DNA of 64,000 nucleotides from Candidatus Kuenenia stuttgartensis (GTDB lineage Bacteria > Planctomycetota > Phycisphaerae > Phycisphaerales > SM1A02): NCBI GenBank assembly GCA_945902075.1, contig CAMDMA010000016.1, positions 1-64,000 on the forward strand, in the 5' to 3' direction. Below, one piece after another: positions 1 to 8,711 of the stretch (the first letter of the stretch is position 1; each line of letters starts with the position of its first letter). Position numbers and translations under genes: made by a program. Below the pieces are notes generated by a model. It was given only the letters and a program-made list of their open reading frames with translations. It made no database searches and had not been told where the DNA came from.

Positions 1-1116
1 CTTGGCGCTGCGGGAGCAATCGCTGCGATTGGAAGCGCGCGTTACGCGCATGGTGGATTTGCAGTCGACGCCGTCGATACCGTTGGTTGCGGCGATGCGT
101 TTGTCGGTGTGTTTCTCGCGACGATTTCCGAAGGTCGTGACATCGCGCAAGCGCTCGCGCACGGAAATGCGGCGGGCGCGCTTGCCGCAATGCGCGCCGG
201 TGCCATGAGGTCGTTGCCGACGCGTGAAGAGATTGAAGTCGTCGCGATTTTGCCCGAAAAAACAAGGCTGAAACCGCGGCCGCCGGCAGAGGATGAGGGT
301 GCGCTTCCCGCACAGTGCTTCGGTTGCGGTTACCAACTTCTTGGTCGCGTCGAAGGTGACGCATGCCCCGAGTGCGGGCGCATCGTGCGAAGGGTGACGT
401 TCTCCGGTCGATGGGCGAGTGTCGCCGTACGAAGGTGCTTTGGTCGCGCGTGGAAGTGGGCCATTGGCGCTGAGGTCGCGCTGTTCTTCGGCGCAATCGG
501 TATCGCGATCGCGATGAACCGACCAAACTGGCTGACCTCCGTCCAGCGAGATTTTATTGGGTTCATCGGTCTTGGCTGCGTCGTCGTGCACGTCGTAGCC
601 GCGAGCATGACGCAAGTAGGAATGGCGCGGGGCCTCCAGAGGGTTGCGGCTGAGCGATGGGGAATCGCGCTCGCGTGCATGCGTGTCGGGGCGGTCGGTG
701 TCATCACTCTCATCATTTTCCGCATGACACCGTGGGGGTTCGTGTGGGGGTTCCCTTGGGACGAGGTTTTTCTTGGTGCGGCGTTCACGACCATCTGTGC
801 GGTGGATATGGCGTTCATCGTCCTCCTTGAGCGCACGCGGCGGTTGGCAGGGTCTACGGCGGGGTCTGTTGCCGGATATGAGGCAGGATTTGGAAAGGGA
901 TGGAGCGCACGGCGCCCCGTCGCTGCGATCGCAGGTTTGGTCGGCGCAGGGCTGGCGATGATCGCTTCGTGGATGCTCGTTTCTCAGGCATGGTTCCCTC
1001 AAGCATTTTGCATTGGTTTCGCCGTTGCCGGCGTGTTGCTCGCATGGCTCTCGCTCGTGTCGGTCGCACGGGGGATCGCGCGAGAAATTCGTATCCGTGA
1101 AGAACGGAGTCCATGA
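1..1116 (+). CDS. PfkB-family sugar kinase (C-terminal part) fused to a zinc-ribbon membrane domain; 5' end outside window
   Basis: The frame is open from the first base, so the N-terminus lies outside the window. The first ~75 visible residues match the end of PfkB/ribokinase-type kinases, which phosphorylate sugars or nucleosides: DTVGCGDAF (visible residues 26-34) is the family's anion-hole and catalytic-base motif (usually DTTGAGDAF), followed by an NAAGALA helix and a closing SLPTREEIE stretch. Where a normal PfkB protein would stop, the frame continues through a short linker into a zinc ribbon (CFGCG at ~106, CPECG at ~122) and about six hydrophobic segments. No frameshift is visible. 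The stop codon lies directly against the ATG of the next gene, which carries the same zinc-ribbon membrane architecture, so the two are probably co-transcribed. The kinase assignment is firm; the role of the membrane part is unknown. Confidence 0.8.
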   Translation, partial: LGAAGAIAAIGSARYAHGGFAVDAVDTVGCGDAFVGVFLATISEGRDIAQALAHGNAAGALAAMRAGAMRSLPTREEIEVVAILPEKTRLKPRPPAEDEGALPAQCFGCGYQLLGRVEGDACPECGRIVRRVTFSGRWASVAVRRCFGRAWKWAIGAEVALFFGAIGIAIAMNRPNWLTSVQRDFIGFIGLGCVVVHVVAASMTQVGMARGLQRVAAERWGIALACMRVGAVGVITLIIFRMTPWGFVWGFPWDEVFLGAAFTTICAVDMAFIVLLERTRRLAGSTAGSVAGYEAGFGKGWSARRPVAAIAGLVGAGLAMIASWMLVSQAWFPQAFCIGFAVAGVLLAWLSLVSVARGIAREIRIREERSP

Positions 1117-1923
1117 ATGGAAACAATGTCTGTCGATCGACTACTTCCATGCCCGCGCTGCCGCTACGACTTGCGCGGCCGAGTCGTCGGCGAGCAGTGT
1201 CCTGAATGTGGCTGGACGATCGACGCGGCAGCGCCCGCGTGGTGGGATGATGCGCTCCTCGCGCGCATGGCGTTCTGGGCTCGTGTTGCAGCGATTCCGT
1301 GCTGGGTGCTGTTGCTTGTGCCGCTCTACTTTGTGGTCGGAGTGACGAGTCGGATCAGTCCCGACGGCCTCGCGCAGACCGCAATCATCTTTTTCGTTTT
1401 GATGCCGATCCAGGTCTTGGCGCAACTCCTTGCGATGTTGGTGGTCGAGGATCGACGCTTCGGGTCGCGACGCTCGTGGCTTCTCTTCTGGGCCGCAGTC
1501 GCGCGTGCGACCGCATTTGGCCTCGCGGCGTTACTTCTCTTCGTCGTGCAATTGCTGCAGACGGACGCGCTGCTCATTCCTGCCTACATCGCGTACTTCA
1601 CGCTGCCCATCCTCGCGATCGGGGCGGACATCGTCACGGTGCGCGTTCTCGCAAGTCTTTCGAAAGAGGCGCGTCCGCTGCTCGGATCGACTCGCAGATT
1701 CGGTGCAGCGACGGCGCGCGGCGCGCTCTGGGTGGTGTATCCGCTGCTGATCGTGCCGATCATCGGGTGGTTCTTCGCGCCCATCATTTGGACGATCTCG
1801 ATGGCGGTGTGTTTTGGTGAGCTTCGGCGCTTTGCACTCGCGCTGCGCGAGGCGGCGGGGATCTATCAGCCGGTGCCTGGGGCACGTTCTGTGAGTCTTG
1901 AGGCACCGCGCGCAGAGTCTTGA
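1117..1923 (+). CDS. Zinc-ribbon multi-pass membrane protein of unknown function
   Basis: A 268-residue protein that opens with a zinc ribbon (CPRC at residues 12-15, CPECG from residue 28) and continues with roughly five to six hydrophobic helices. The same order, short zinc ribbon then membrane bundle, is seen in the C-terminal half of the gene immediately upstream, and the ATG directly follows that gene's stop codon, so the two are probably translated from one message. N-terminal ribbons of the CxxCxYxLxG...CPECG type are frequent in Phycisphaerae membrane proteins (family knowledge), but I know of no assigned function. No enzymatic motif is visible in the membrane part. Confidence 0.75.
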   Translation: METMSVDRLLPCPRCRYDLRGRVVGEQCPECGWTIDAAAPAWWDDALLARMAFWARVAAIPCWVLLLVPLYFVVGVTSRISPDGLAQTAIIFFVLMPIQVLAQLLAMLVVEDRRFGSRRSWLLFWAAVARATAFGLAALLLFVVQLLQTDALLIPAYIAYFTLPILAIGADIVTVRVLASLSKEARPLLGSTRRFGAATARGALWVVYPLLIVPIIGWFFAPIIWTISMAVCFGELRRFALALREAAGIYQPVPGARSVSLEAPRAES

Positions 1924-2098
1924 GCGGCTTTGGTTCGGATGAAGGTTTGGGTACGGTTTGTTCGCCCGCCACCCCGCACCAACGCGCCGCCGATGCCGCT
2001 ACCATCCGCGCCCTTCCGGCGGGTCCGTTCGACGCGGCAAGCCACAGCACGTCGTCGCGCCTCGCGGCCCGACCGACTGATTTCGAGTGAGTTCACCT

Positions 2099-3673
2099 AT
2101 GGCGATTCCAACCGACGCAGCAGCTCTCAAGAACCAGACCGTTCTCCCGCGCAACACGAACCAGGCCCTCGGCATCGGACACTTTGCCATCGACTTCATG
2201 TCGGGCAAGATCGGTTCGCCGGATGCGTCGGTGCTTGAGCGCACGACGATGTTTCACACAGACTCGGTGCTCTGCGGCATCAGCGCGATTGCTCTCAACA
2301 CCAACGCGCCAATCATTCTCCGTCAGGAGGCAGCTGAGTATCCAAACGCGAAGGGTGCCTCAGTCTTCGGCTCGACGCAGAAAGTTGCCGCGGAGAAGGC
2401 GATCGTCGCGAATTCGAACGCAGTGCGCGAGTGGGACTCGAACGGTACGAACTTTGGATACAACCCAAACCTCGGTCACACCGCAGGTGAGTTTGGACAC
2501 AACGACTTTTATCCGGTTGCCATCGCCGCTGCGCAGCAGGCTGGCCGCGACGGCGCATATGCGTTGCGCGGCATGATCTGCATCGACGAAATCCGCGGTC
2601 GTCTCGCGGAAGTCTTCTCGCTCAAGACCTACAAGATCGACCACGTCGTCCACGGCGCGATCGCAAGTGCCGCGGTGTACGGCGCGATGATGGGCGCGAC
2701 CGCTGAACAAATCGAGAGCGCGATCGGCATGACGGTCGCCCACTACATCCCTTGGCGCGCGATTCGCGCCGGGAAGCAACTCAGCGATTCGAAGGGCGCG
2801 TCGGCGGCGATTTCCACCGAGGTCGCGGTGCTTTCAATGATGCGCTCGATGCGCGGATTCATGGGGCCACGCGACATCTTCCGGAACCCTGAGAGCATGT
2901 TCCGCCAGTTTGAGAAGACCTCCGGTGACAGCCCGTTCGACCTCGTACTCTCACACTCGGGCAGCGACTTCGCTGTGATGGGTATGCATTTCAAACTCGG
3001 TCTCTACGAGCACCAGTCCGCTGGCGCACTGCAGGGGCTCCTCACGCTCATCCGCGAGAATCCACAGATTCTCGAGAAGCACGGCGCGATCGCGAAGATC
3101 AACATCGTTGCGTACGAGCCTGCATTCGGAATCATCGGTGATCCGGCGAAGCGCGATCCGAAGACTCGCCAATCCGCCGATCACTCCATGGTCTATATCG
3201 TGTCGACCTTGCTTCGGAAGGCGATCGAGATGGCCGAGTCGACGAAATCGACCAAGCTCGGCCACTGTGACAATTGCTATTGGAAGAACCTGATGCTCGT
3301 GCCGCACGACTATGCGCCTGATGCGATCGTCAACAAGAAGACGCGCGCGCTGATGGAGAAGTTCTCCTTCACGCACGGCGGTCCCGAGTACGACCGTCGC
3401 TACCCCGATGGCATCCCGACCTCGCTCGTGATTGAGATGACCGATGGGACGAAGTTTGACTCTGGACTTGTGATGTATCCCGCCGGACACGCGCGTAACG
3501 CGACCGCTGATCTCAAGGGTATTCTCGCGCGAAAGGCGCAGTTGCTCGGGGCACTTGCATCGGATGCAGCAAACCCGATCATCGATCGTTTCAACCGCGT
3601 TGGAGCGATGAGCACCGTTGAACTCGCAGGGCTCTACGACTTTGCTATCGCAGATCGCGGGCAGTACGAGTGA
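2099..3673 (+). CDS. MmgE/PrpD family protein (2-methylcitrate dehydratase-like)
   Basis: A 524-residue protein with the MmgE/PrpD fold signature: the segment around HAGEFGHNDFYP, a conserved KIDHVVHGAIA helix, GAMMGATAEQ, and a C-terminal region with PDGIPTSLVIEMTDG. Family members dehydrate 2-methylcitrate (propionate degradation) or related tricarboxylates, or act as cis-aconitate decarboxylases. I chose the ATG at 2099; an in-frame GTG at 2087 would add four residues. The following GNAT gene starts inside this gene's stop codon (GTGA overlap). The convergent gene at 4210-5331 encodes a B12-binding/GTPase protein of the methylmalonyl- or isobutyryl-CoA mutase system, which hints at propionate or short-chain acyl-CoA metabolism. 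The exact substrate cannot be told from sequence. Confidence 0.85.
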   Translation: MAIPTDAAALKNQTVLPRNTNQALGIGHFAIDFMSGKIGSPDASVLERTTMFHTDSVLCGISAIALNTNAPIILRQEAAEYPNAKGASVFGSTQKVAAEKAIVANSNAVREWDSNGTNFGYNPNLGHTAGEFGHNDFYPVAIAAAQQAGRDGAYALRGMICIDEIRGRLAEVFSLKTYKIDHVVHGAIASAAVYGAMMGATAEQIESAIGMTVAHYIPWRAIRAGKQLSDSKGASAAISTEVAVLSMMRSMRGFMGPRDIFRNPESMFRQFEKTSGDSPFDLVLSHSGSDFAVMGMHFKLGLYEHQSAGALQGLLTLIRENPQILEKHGAIAKINIVAYEPAFGIIGDPAKRDPKTRQSADHSMVYIVSTLLRKAIEMAESTKSTKLGHCDNCYWKNLMLVPHDYAPDAIVNKKTRALMEKFSFTHGGPEYDRRYPDGIPTSLVIEMTDGTKFDSGLVMYPAGHARNATADLKGILARKAQLLGALASDAANPIIDRFNRVGAMSTVELAGLYDFAIADRGQYE

Positions 3674-4188
3674 GCGACGTCGAAACCGAACTGGACTGTG
3701 ATGTCTGGATCTGTGACTTCGCCGACGCGGAAGATCGGTCGGCGTTTGTTCGACTGATGGCCGAGTTTGCCGCAGAGCCGGTCTCGGCGAGTCCGCAACT
3801 TGGTATCGCCCATTTCGCCGCCGTCGCGGACGACCTTGCCAATCGGGCGGGCACGCTTGTCTTGCTTGCCGCGCGCGGCGAAAGCCGTGACACCGAGGGT
3901 GTGCTCATCGCATTCGAGGGCTACTCGTCCTTCGCGCGCGCGCAGTTGTTCAACATCCACGACGTTCATGTTTCACCGGCGGGTCGTGGGTTTGGGCTCG
4001 GGACAGCGATGGTCGAGTCGCTCGCCGAGCTTGGGCGCGAACACGGATTTGCCAAGATCACGCTCGAGGTTGCTGCCTCGAACAGCGGCGCGATTCGCCT
4101 GTATCGCAAGCTCGGCTTTGCTGGTCTTGACGGAACATCAGCGGAAGTGCCAGCTGGCGTGACGTACTTCGCGACCAAAAAGTTGTAG
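3670..4188 (+). CDS. GNAT-family N-acetyltransferase
   Basis: A 172-residue protein with the GNAT acetyl-CoA fold. The central strand and acetyl-CoA-binding loop read VSPAGRGFGLGTAMVESL (the R/Q-x-x-G-x-G/A motif), and the end has the typical N-S-G-A-I-R-L-Y-R-K-L-G-F helix. It transfers an acetyl group from acetyl-CoA to an amine; the acceptor cannot be predicted. The start is GTG at 3670, overlapping the TGA of the MmgE/PrpD gene, so the two are translationally coupled. It converges on the B12/GTPase gene with a gap of 21 bp. Pairing of this enzyme with MmgE/PrpD could mean lysine acetylation control of an acyl-CoA pathway, but that is speculation. Confidence 0.85.
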   Translation: MSDVETELDCDVWICDFADAEDRSAFVRLMAEFAAEPVSASPQLGIAHFAAVADDLANRAGTLVLLAARGESRDTEGVLIAFEGYSSFARAQLFNIHDVHVSPAGRGFGLGTAMVESLAELGREHGFAKITLEVAASNSGAIRLYRKLGFAGLDGTSAEVPAGVTYFATKKL

Positions 4189-4209
4189 CGGCCGCCGATC
4201 GCGCGATGG

Positions 4210-5331
4210 TTAGGCGAAGAGACCGTCGAGCAGTTCTATAACGCCCTTGCCTTGCGTTGCGATGGTCTCGAAGATCTTGCGCCCGCTTGCGATGTCGAGC
4301 AACTCGCGCACGAGCTTCGACTCACCGGCATGGTCGGCTTTGTTCACAACAAAGAGATCGGCAATCTCCAGGATGCCGGCCTTATCCATCTGAACCGAGT
4401 CGCCCATCCCCGGCACCACGACGACTGCGGTGCGATCGACGAACGTACGAATCGCCACATCGTTCTGTCCGGCACCGACGGTCTCAACGATGAGTTTGTC
4501 ATAGCCAGCACCGCCGATCAGTTCGATGATCTCGTTCAGCGTGCGGTAGTCCTCGCCAACGATCGCGAGCGATCGGTAGAAGATGCCTTCATCCACCGCG
4601 TTGAAGTCAACCCGTAGGCGGTCTCCAAGCAGTGCTCCACCCGTGATTGGGCTCATCGGGTCGAATGCGACCACGGCGATTTTGTCGCCACGACGAACAG
4701 CCTCGCTCGCCATCGCGGCGACAAGCGTGCTCTTGCCAGCGCCAGGCGAACCGGTGATGCCGACGACCTGCGCTGGACGTCGACGCGGCGCCTGCACGGG
4801 CTTCCCGGCGTGCGCGAGCGAAATGTTGCGTGCGAGGTGCGCCGTTGCGTTGGTCGACACAGCGGGTGCGATCGGCGCATAGGCCTTCACGCTGCCGCGA
4901 ACGCTGCCGACGATCTCGTCCATGCCGGTTCCGGTGTGATAGATCCGCGCGACGCCTGCATCGAGGAGTTTCTGCACGTCGTCCTGTGGGATAATGCCAC
5001 CCACGTTCACGATCATGTCCGGTCGACCGACTTTCGCGCACTCTTCGAGAAGGCGCGGTACGAGCACCAAGTGGGAGTTTGACATCATCGAACAGGCGAT
5101 GCAGTCGGCATCCTCGTCGCGGGCGCTGATCGCGAGGCTCCGCGGCGTTTGCCAGAGTCCTGAGTAGATGACGTGGATTCCGGAATCGCGCATCACGCGC
5201 GCGATGAGCTTCACCCCGCGATCGTGGCCATCAAGACCCATCTTCCCGAGCAAAACTCGGGGGCGGTGCGGGAGATCGCTGCAGCGATCTTGCTTCTCAA
5301 TGGCGGTCGTCGGTTCGGTGGTGGCGCGCAT
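4210..5331 (-). CDS. B12-binding domain fused to MeaB/IcmF-type GTPase, no mutase domain
   Basis: A 373-residue protein in two parts. Residues ~22-160 form a cobalamin-binding domain of the acyl-CoA mutase small-subunit type, with the DxHxxG motif (DGHDRG at 34-39) that provides the cobalt-ligating His and base-off binding, and a GGIIPQDD segment. Residues ~190-373 are a G3E-type GTPase: P-loop GSPGAGKST (194-202), ETVGAGQND switch region and NKAD base-recognition motif (~330). In IcmF the same two domains are followed by the mutase substrate-binding domain; here the protein ends after the GTPase. It therefore looks like the N-terminal half of a split IcmF-like mutase, loading or protecting B12 for a separate large subunit outside this window. 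An upstream in-frame ATG at 5373 exists; 5331 is preferred because the domain alignment starts soon after it. Confidence 0.85.
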   Translation of the reverse strand: MRATTEPTTAIEKQDRCSDLPHRPRVLLGKMGLDGHDRGVKLIARVMRDSGIHVIYSGLWQTPRSLAISARDEDADCIACSMMSNSHLVLVPRLLEECAKVGRPDMIVNVGGIIPQDDVQKLLDAGVARIYHTGTGMDEIVGSVRGSVKAYAPIAPAVSTNATAHLARNISLAHAGKPVQAPRRRPAQVVGITGSPGAGKSTLVAAMASEAVRRGDKIAVVAFDPMSPITGGALLGDRLRVDFNAVDEGIFYRSLAIVGEDYRTLNEIIELIGGAGYDKLIVETVGAGQNDVAIRTFVDRTAVVVVPGMGDSVQMDKAGILEIADLFVVNKADHAGESKLVRELLDIASGRKIFETIATQGKGVIELLDGLFA

Positions 5332-5393
5332 GGTTTCGTCTCGCTGAATCGCGAGACTCCAAGCGTAGCCCAAAAGGGCGCCAATTGCCGGGC

Positions 5394-6110
5394 TTAGGCG
5401 CCGGTGGAGTCGTTGGGTGCCGCGGCCTCGGCCGACTGTTTGGCCGCGGCGGCATCACTCGCGGCTCGCTTCGTGTCACGCGATTTCGGGTCACCGATGG
5501 GCCGCGCATCGCTCGTCCATTCGCCCGGATAAAACCGCGCGGCGAGTGCAGCGACGATGTCTTCAACGCCTTTGTACTTGTAGTCGTCGAGCACGATCTT
5601 CACGCCAGGCGCGGTCTCAACCGTCGCGGTCGACTTCGCCATCCACTTCGACATGTCGATGCCGGTGATTTGCTCGGGCGGGAAACTCCCCTCCACCGCG
5701 TGGAATGTTCCGTCGTCGTCAAGGCGAAAACTCCGCCGCGTGAGCTGCCACTGCGCCCAGATAAACCACGGCACGCCAAGGACGCCGCAGCCGACGATGT
5801 AAAGCCACAACTGCACAGGGCGGTCGTAGGCGGCAGGTTCGGCGGGCTTGTCGTCCTTGAACGAGTTGAGGACTTCGTTGGCGATCTTGAACTCGCCCTT
5901 CTGCGCTTCAGTCAGAGGCGTGGTCTGCACGAGTTTTTCAAAGTCGGCCTTCACCCGCTCGGCCGCGACGTAGGCGTCGAAGTCCGCCTGTTTACGCGGA
6001 ATCTTGATTGCGTAGTCGTACCAACCCCAGATTCCAAAGACGAGGCAGAGCACTGCGTAGGCGATGTTCTGCCATGTCTGTCGGGGTTGGACCTTGGTTT
6101 CGATCGCCAT
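5394..6110 (-). CDS. Membrane protein of unknown function with two transmembrane segments
   Basis: A 238-residue protein starting at MAIETKVQP. A first hydrophobic helix (IAYAVLCLVFGIWGWYDY, ~residues 14-31) is followed by a charged, probably helical stretch (~35-95) rich in Lys, Glu and Asp, a second hydrophobic helix (LWLYIVGCGVLGVPWFIW, ~107-124), and a soluble C-terminal part that ends in an Ala/Lys/Asp-rich tail. The soluble segment after the second helix resembles a small PH-like or bPH fold by general pattern only. It lies 62 bp downstream of the B12/GTPase start on the same strand, but nothing links the functions. The open frame extends upstream to 6371, yet that part looks non-coding. 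Confidence 0.65.
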   Translation of the reverse strand: MAIETKVQPRQTWQNIAYAVLCLVFGIWGWYDYAIKIPRKQADFDAYVAAERVKADFEKLVQTTPLTEAQKGEFKIANEVLNSFKDDKPAEPAAYDRPVQLWLYIVGCGVLGVPWFIWAQWQLTRRSFRLDDDGTFHAVEGSFPPEQITGIDMSKWMAKSTATVETAPGVKIVLDDYKYKGVEDIVAALAARFYPGEWTSDARPIGDPKSRDTKRAASDAAAAKQSAEAAAPNDSTGA

Positions 6111-6364
6111 GAAGGTTCTCTGCTTGAAGTTCTCGGATGGCGGAGCTCTGAAGAGAACTTCACCATTGCATTTGTCGGCGGAATATTGGCGGAACCTTTC
6201 TGCGAATGCTCCGTTTGGAAGGACACTATAGAGGTTCTTCGACCGTCCCCTATCGTCGATGAACAACAACCGACTCACCCTTCTTTCACCGTCCCCAGCG
6301 CACGCCTGAGATCGTTTCTTTCGCAGTTCCCCTGCATGCGCTCCCGTCATTATTGAGGCATCTG

Positions 6365-8623
6365 ATGGCATTGACCGACCCCGACTGCGCTCCGTCTGGC
6401 GCGCGTTCTGAGCACTTATTCAGAGAAATTCACGGTAGTTCCTGGTGTTCGGCCTCTGCACACCAGGTCGCAGTCGTCCTGATGGCCTGCATCGCATTCC
6501 CTGGCGCCTCAGCGCTCGCGGGCGGATGCATGGGCGATATTGATGGGAGTGGCGACGTTGCCGGCAGTGATCTTGCGGCGATCCTGGGCGGTTGGGGTAC
6601 CAACGACCCAGCCGCCGATCTCAACAGCTCCGGTGCGGTGGATGGCGAGGATCTCGCGGTACTCCTCAGCGCGTGGGGGCCGTGCCCGGCCGTTGCTCCG
6701 ATTGTCGCTGAAGTCGCCTGTGTTGCAGCCGCGACAGCGCCGTGGGCGCTTCATTTCAACAGCTTTAACCTCGGTGGGACGGTGGGCGCGGCGATTGATC
6801 CTGTCCGCTTTTCGGACCTCGTGGGTACGACTGTTGACCTCGTTGTGGTCGACAACCGATCGGCAGCAGAGTGGGCCGCGAACCCCGCCCTCACCGATGT
6901 CCGCGGCGCTTCGCAGGCGTTGGTCGTTCCGGCGACTCCGGCGGCTTCCGTGGTGAGCCTGTTGATGGCCGGGGTCACGGCTGGTTCTGGCGACAGTCCC
7001 GGCCGCGGCTTCGATCTCGTCGTCGACGCAGACCGCGACGGCACGCTCTCTGCTGGCGACATCATCGACGGAGCCGGGAACGAACCGGGCTTCTGGTACG
7101 TGAAAGACCTCGCGGCAGCTGGACCCTACGCGACGACCTCGATCGCGTCGTACGACGTGAACGACGCTGATATCGCCGACACGATGGAGCTTGAGCGCAT
7201 CTATTACCCCGCATCGATCGCCGCACTCGCGCCGCGCCCGCTGGTGGTGATCTCGCACGGGAATGGCCACAACTATGCGTGGTACGACTATCTCGGTACC
7301 CACCTCGCGAGTTGGGGCTACATCGTCATGAGTCACCAGAACGACACGGTCCCTGGGATTGAAACCGCGTCGACGACGACGCTCGAGCACACGGAGAGCT
7401 TTCTCGCGCAACTCGGGCTCATCGGCGGCGGCGTGCTCAATGGCAAGGTCGATGGCGACCGCATCGTTTGGATCGGGCATTCGCGCGGCGGCGAGGGCAT
7501 CGCGCGCGGATACGACCGCCTCTTTGACGCGACGTTCACTTCGCCAAACTATCAAATCGCTGATATCCGCCTACTCATCGCTATCGCGCCCACCGATTTT
7601 CTCGGCACCACAAGCGCGAATCCGCACAGCGTGCCGTTCATGCTGCTGTACGGCTCCGCCGACGGCGACGTCTGCGGTTGCCCCGATTCTGACATCGGCG
7701 ACAGTTTCAATGTGTTCGAGCGCGCGACCGGTCTGCGGCAGTCAACCTACGTCTACGGCGCCGATCACAACGATTTCAACTGCTGCGGCATCAATGATTT
7801 CGCCGGGCCGATCGGCACTGCGATCGGAAACACCGAGGCGCAGGATGTGGCAAAAGCAGCGTCATTGGCGATGATTCGAACGGTTGTCGAAGGTGATCGT
7901 TCGACGGAGGAGTATCTCTGGCGGCAATACGAAAGTCTGAAGCCGATCTCCGTTGCATCGACGACGACGGTTGTCAACGAGTGGAAGCCAGCGCCAGCGA
8001 ACATCGTTGCGATCGATGATTTTCAAACAAATGGTGCGACCACAACCTCGAGTTCAGGAGGCAGCGTCACACTCTCGGGCGTTGCGAGTACCGCGGAATC
8101 GGCGCAAAACGACCTCAACACCGTCTTCACCTGGGCGACCACCGATCCGTTCAATGGAGCAACCCGCGCGCGTACCAGTGACGCAACCCGCGCGTCGGTC
8201 TTCAACTGGTCGGCTGCATCGCTCGTCGCATGGACGGTGCCTCCGGCGCTGCGCGATTTCACTGTTGGAAAGTTTGTATCACTGCGTGCGGCGCAGGGTA
8301 CGCGCCATCCGAACACGATTGCGTTGCTCGGTGATGTGACCTTCACGGTGGTCCTGATCGACGAGTTGGGAGTGGAAAGTGCAATACCGATTGCCGCACT
8401 TTCCGGCGGCATTGAGGAGCCGTATCAACGGACTGGCTACGGAACAGGAACCGGTTGGCAAAACGCGATGGAAGCGATCCGCATTCCAATGGGTGCGTTT
8501 CGTGCGGCAGGAAACTCGATTGACCTCACGCGGATCGCATCGTTGGTGATCCGTTTCGGAGGCAGCAACGGATCGGCCCAAGGTCGACTTGTCATTGATG
8601 ACGTGCAGATCGAGCGCGAATGA
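6365..8623 (+). CDS. Secreted alpha/beta hydrolase with N-terminal dockerin-type repeats
   Basis: A 752-residue exported protein. After a long n-region comes a signal-like helix ending ASALAGG, then two dockerin-type calcium-binding repeats (GDIDGSGDVAGSDLAAIL and LNSSGAVDGEDLAVLL, ~residues 60-105). The middle contains an alpha/beta hydrolase: VISHGNGHNY (oxyanion region), nucleophile elbow GHSRGGEG (Ser ~372) and a candidate catalytic His in YGADHNDF (~468), in a chlorophyllase/PAF-acetylhydrolase-like arrangement. The last ~180 residues, starting near VAIDDFQTNG, look like a beta-sandwich carbohydrate-binding-type domain. Dockerin repeats at the N-terminus are uncommon; the other dockerin proteins of this window have them at the C-terminus. 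An ester substrate is likely but unidentified. The ATG at 6365 is chosen over a TTG at 6353. Confidence 0.8.
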   Translation: MALTDPDCAPSGARSEHLFREIHGSSWCSASAHQVAVVLMACIAFPGASALAGGCMGDIDGSGDVAGSDLAAILGGWGTNDPAADLNSSGAVDGEDLAVLLSAWGPCPAVAPIVAEVACVAAATAPWALHFNSFNLGGTVGAAIDPVRFSDLVGTTVDLVVVDNRSAAEWAANPALTDVRGASQALVVPATPAASVVSLLMAGVTAGSGDSPGRGFDLVVDADRDGTLSAGDIIDGAGNEPGFWYVKDLAAAGPYATTSIASYDVNDADIADTMELERIYYPASIAALAPRPLVVISHGNGHNYAWYDYLGTHLASWGYIVMSHQNDTVPGIETASTTTLEHTESFLAQLGLIGGGVLNGKVDGDRIVWIGHSRGGEGIARGYDRLFDATFTSPNYQIADIRLLIAIAPTDFLGTTSANPHSVPFMLLYGSADGDVCGCPDSDIGDSFNVFERATGLRQSTYVYGADHNDFNCCGINDFAGPIGTAIGNTEAQDVAKAASLAMIRTVVEGDRSTEEYLWRQYESLKPISVASTTTVVNEWKPAPANIVAIDDFQTNGATTTSSSGGSVTLSGVASTAESAQNDLNTVFTWATTDPFNGATRARTSDATRASVFNWSAASLVAWTVPPALRDFTVGKFVSLRAAQGTRHPNTIALLGDVTFTVVLIDELGVESAIPIAALSGGIEEPYQRTGYGTGTGWQNAMEAIRIPMGAFRAAGNSIDLTRIASLVIRFGGSNGSAQGRLVIDDVQIERE

Positions 8624-8629
8624 TCGCGA

Positions 8630-8694
8630 GCACGGATCGCAAGCACGGATCGCAAGCCCGGATCGCAAGCCCGGATCGCAAGCCCGGATCGCAA
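8630..8694. repeat. Tandem repeat, 13-bp unit, five copies
   Basis: Five head-to-tail copies of a 13-bp unit, gcacggatcgcaa or gcccggatcgcaa, fill most of the gap between the dockerin hydrolase stop and the next gene. The unit length is not a multiple of three and the array lies outside the chosen coding regions. Confidence 0.95.
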
Positions 8695-8711
8695 GAAAAC
8701 GGAACCGCGCC

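Noticed and set aside
5385-6356. 323-residue plus-strand open frame
   Set aside because: Overlaps the minus-strand membrane protein gene; no domain, Arg/His/Gly-rich composition typical of GC-rich antisense frames.
8630-8694. Repeat array considered as CRISPR
   Set aside because: Units are head-to-tail without unique spacers and are only 13 bp long; the same holds for the other short arrays.
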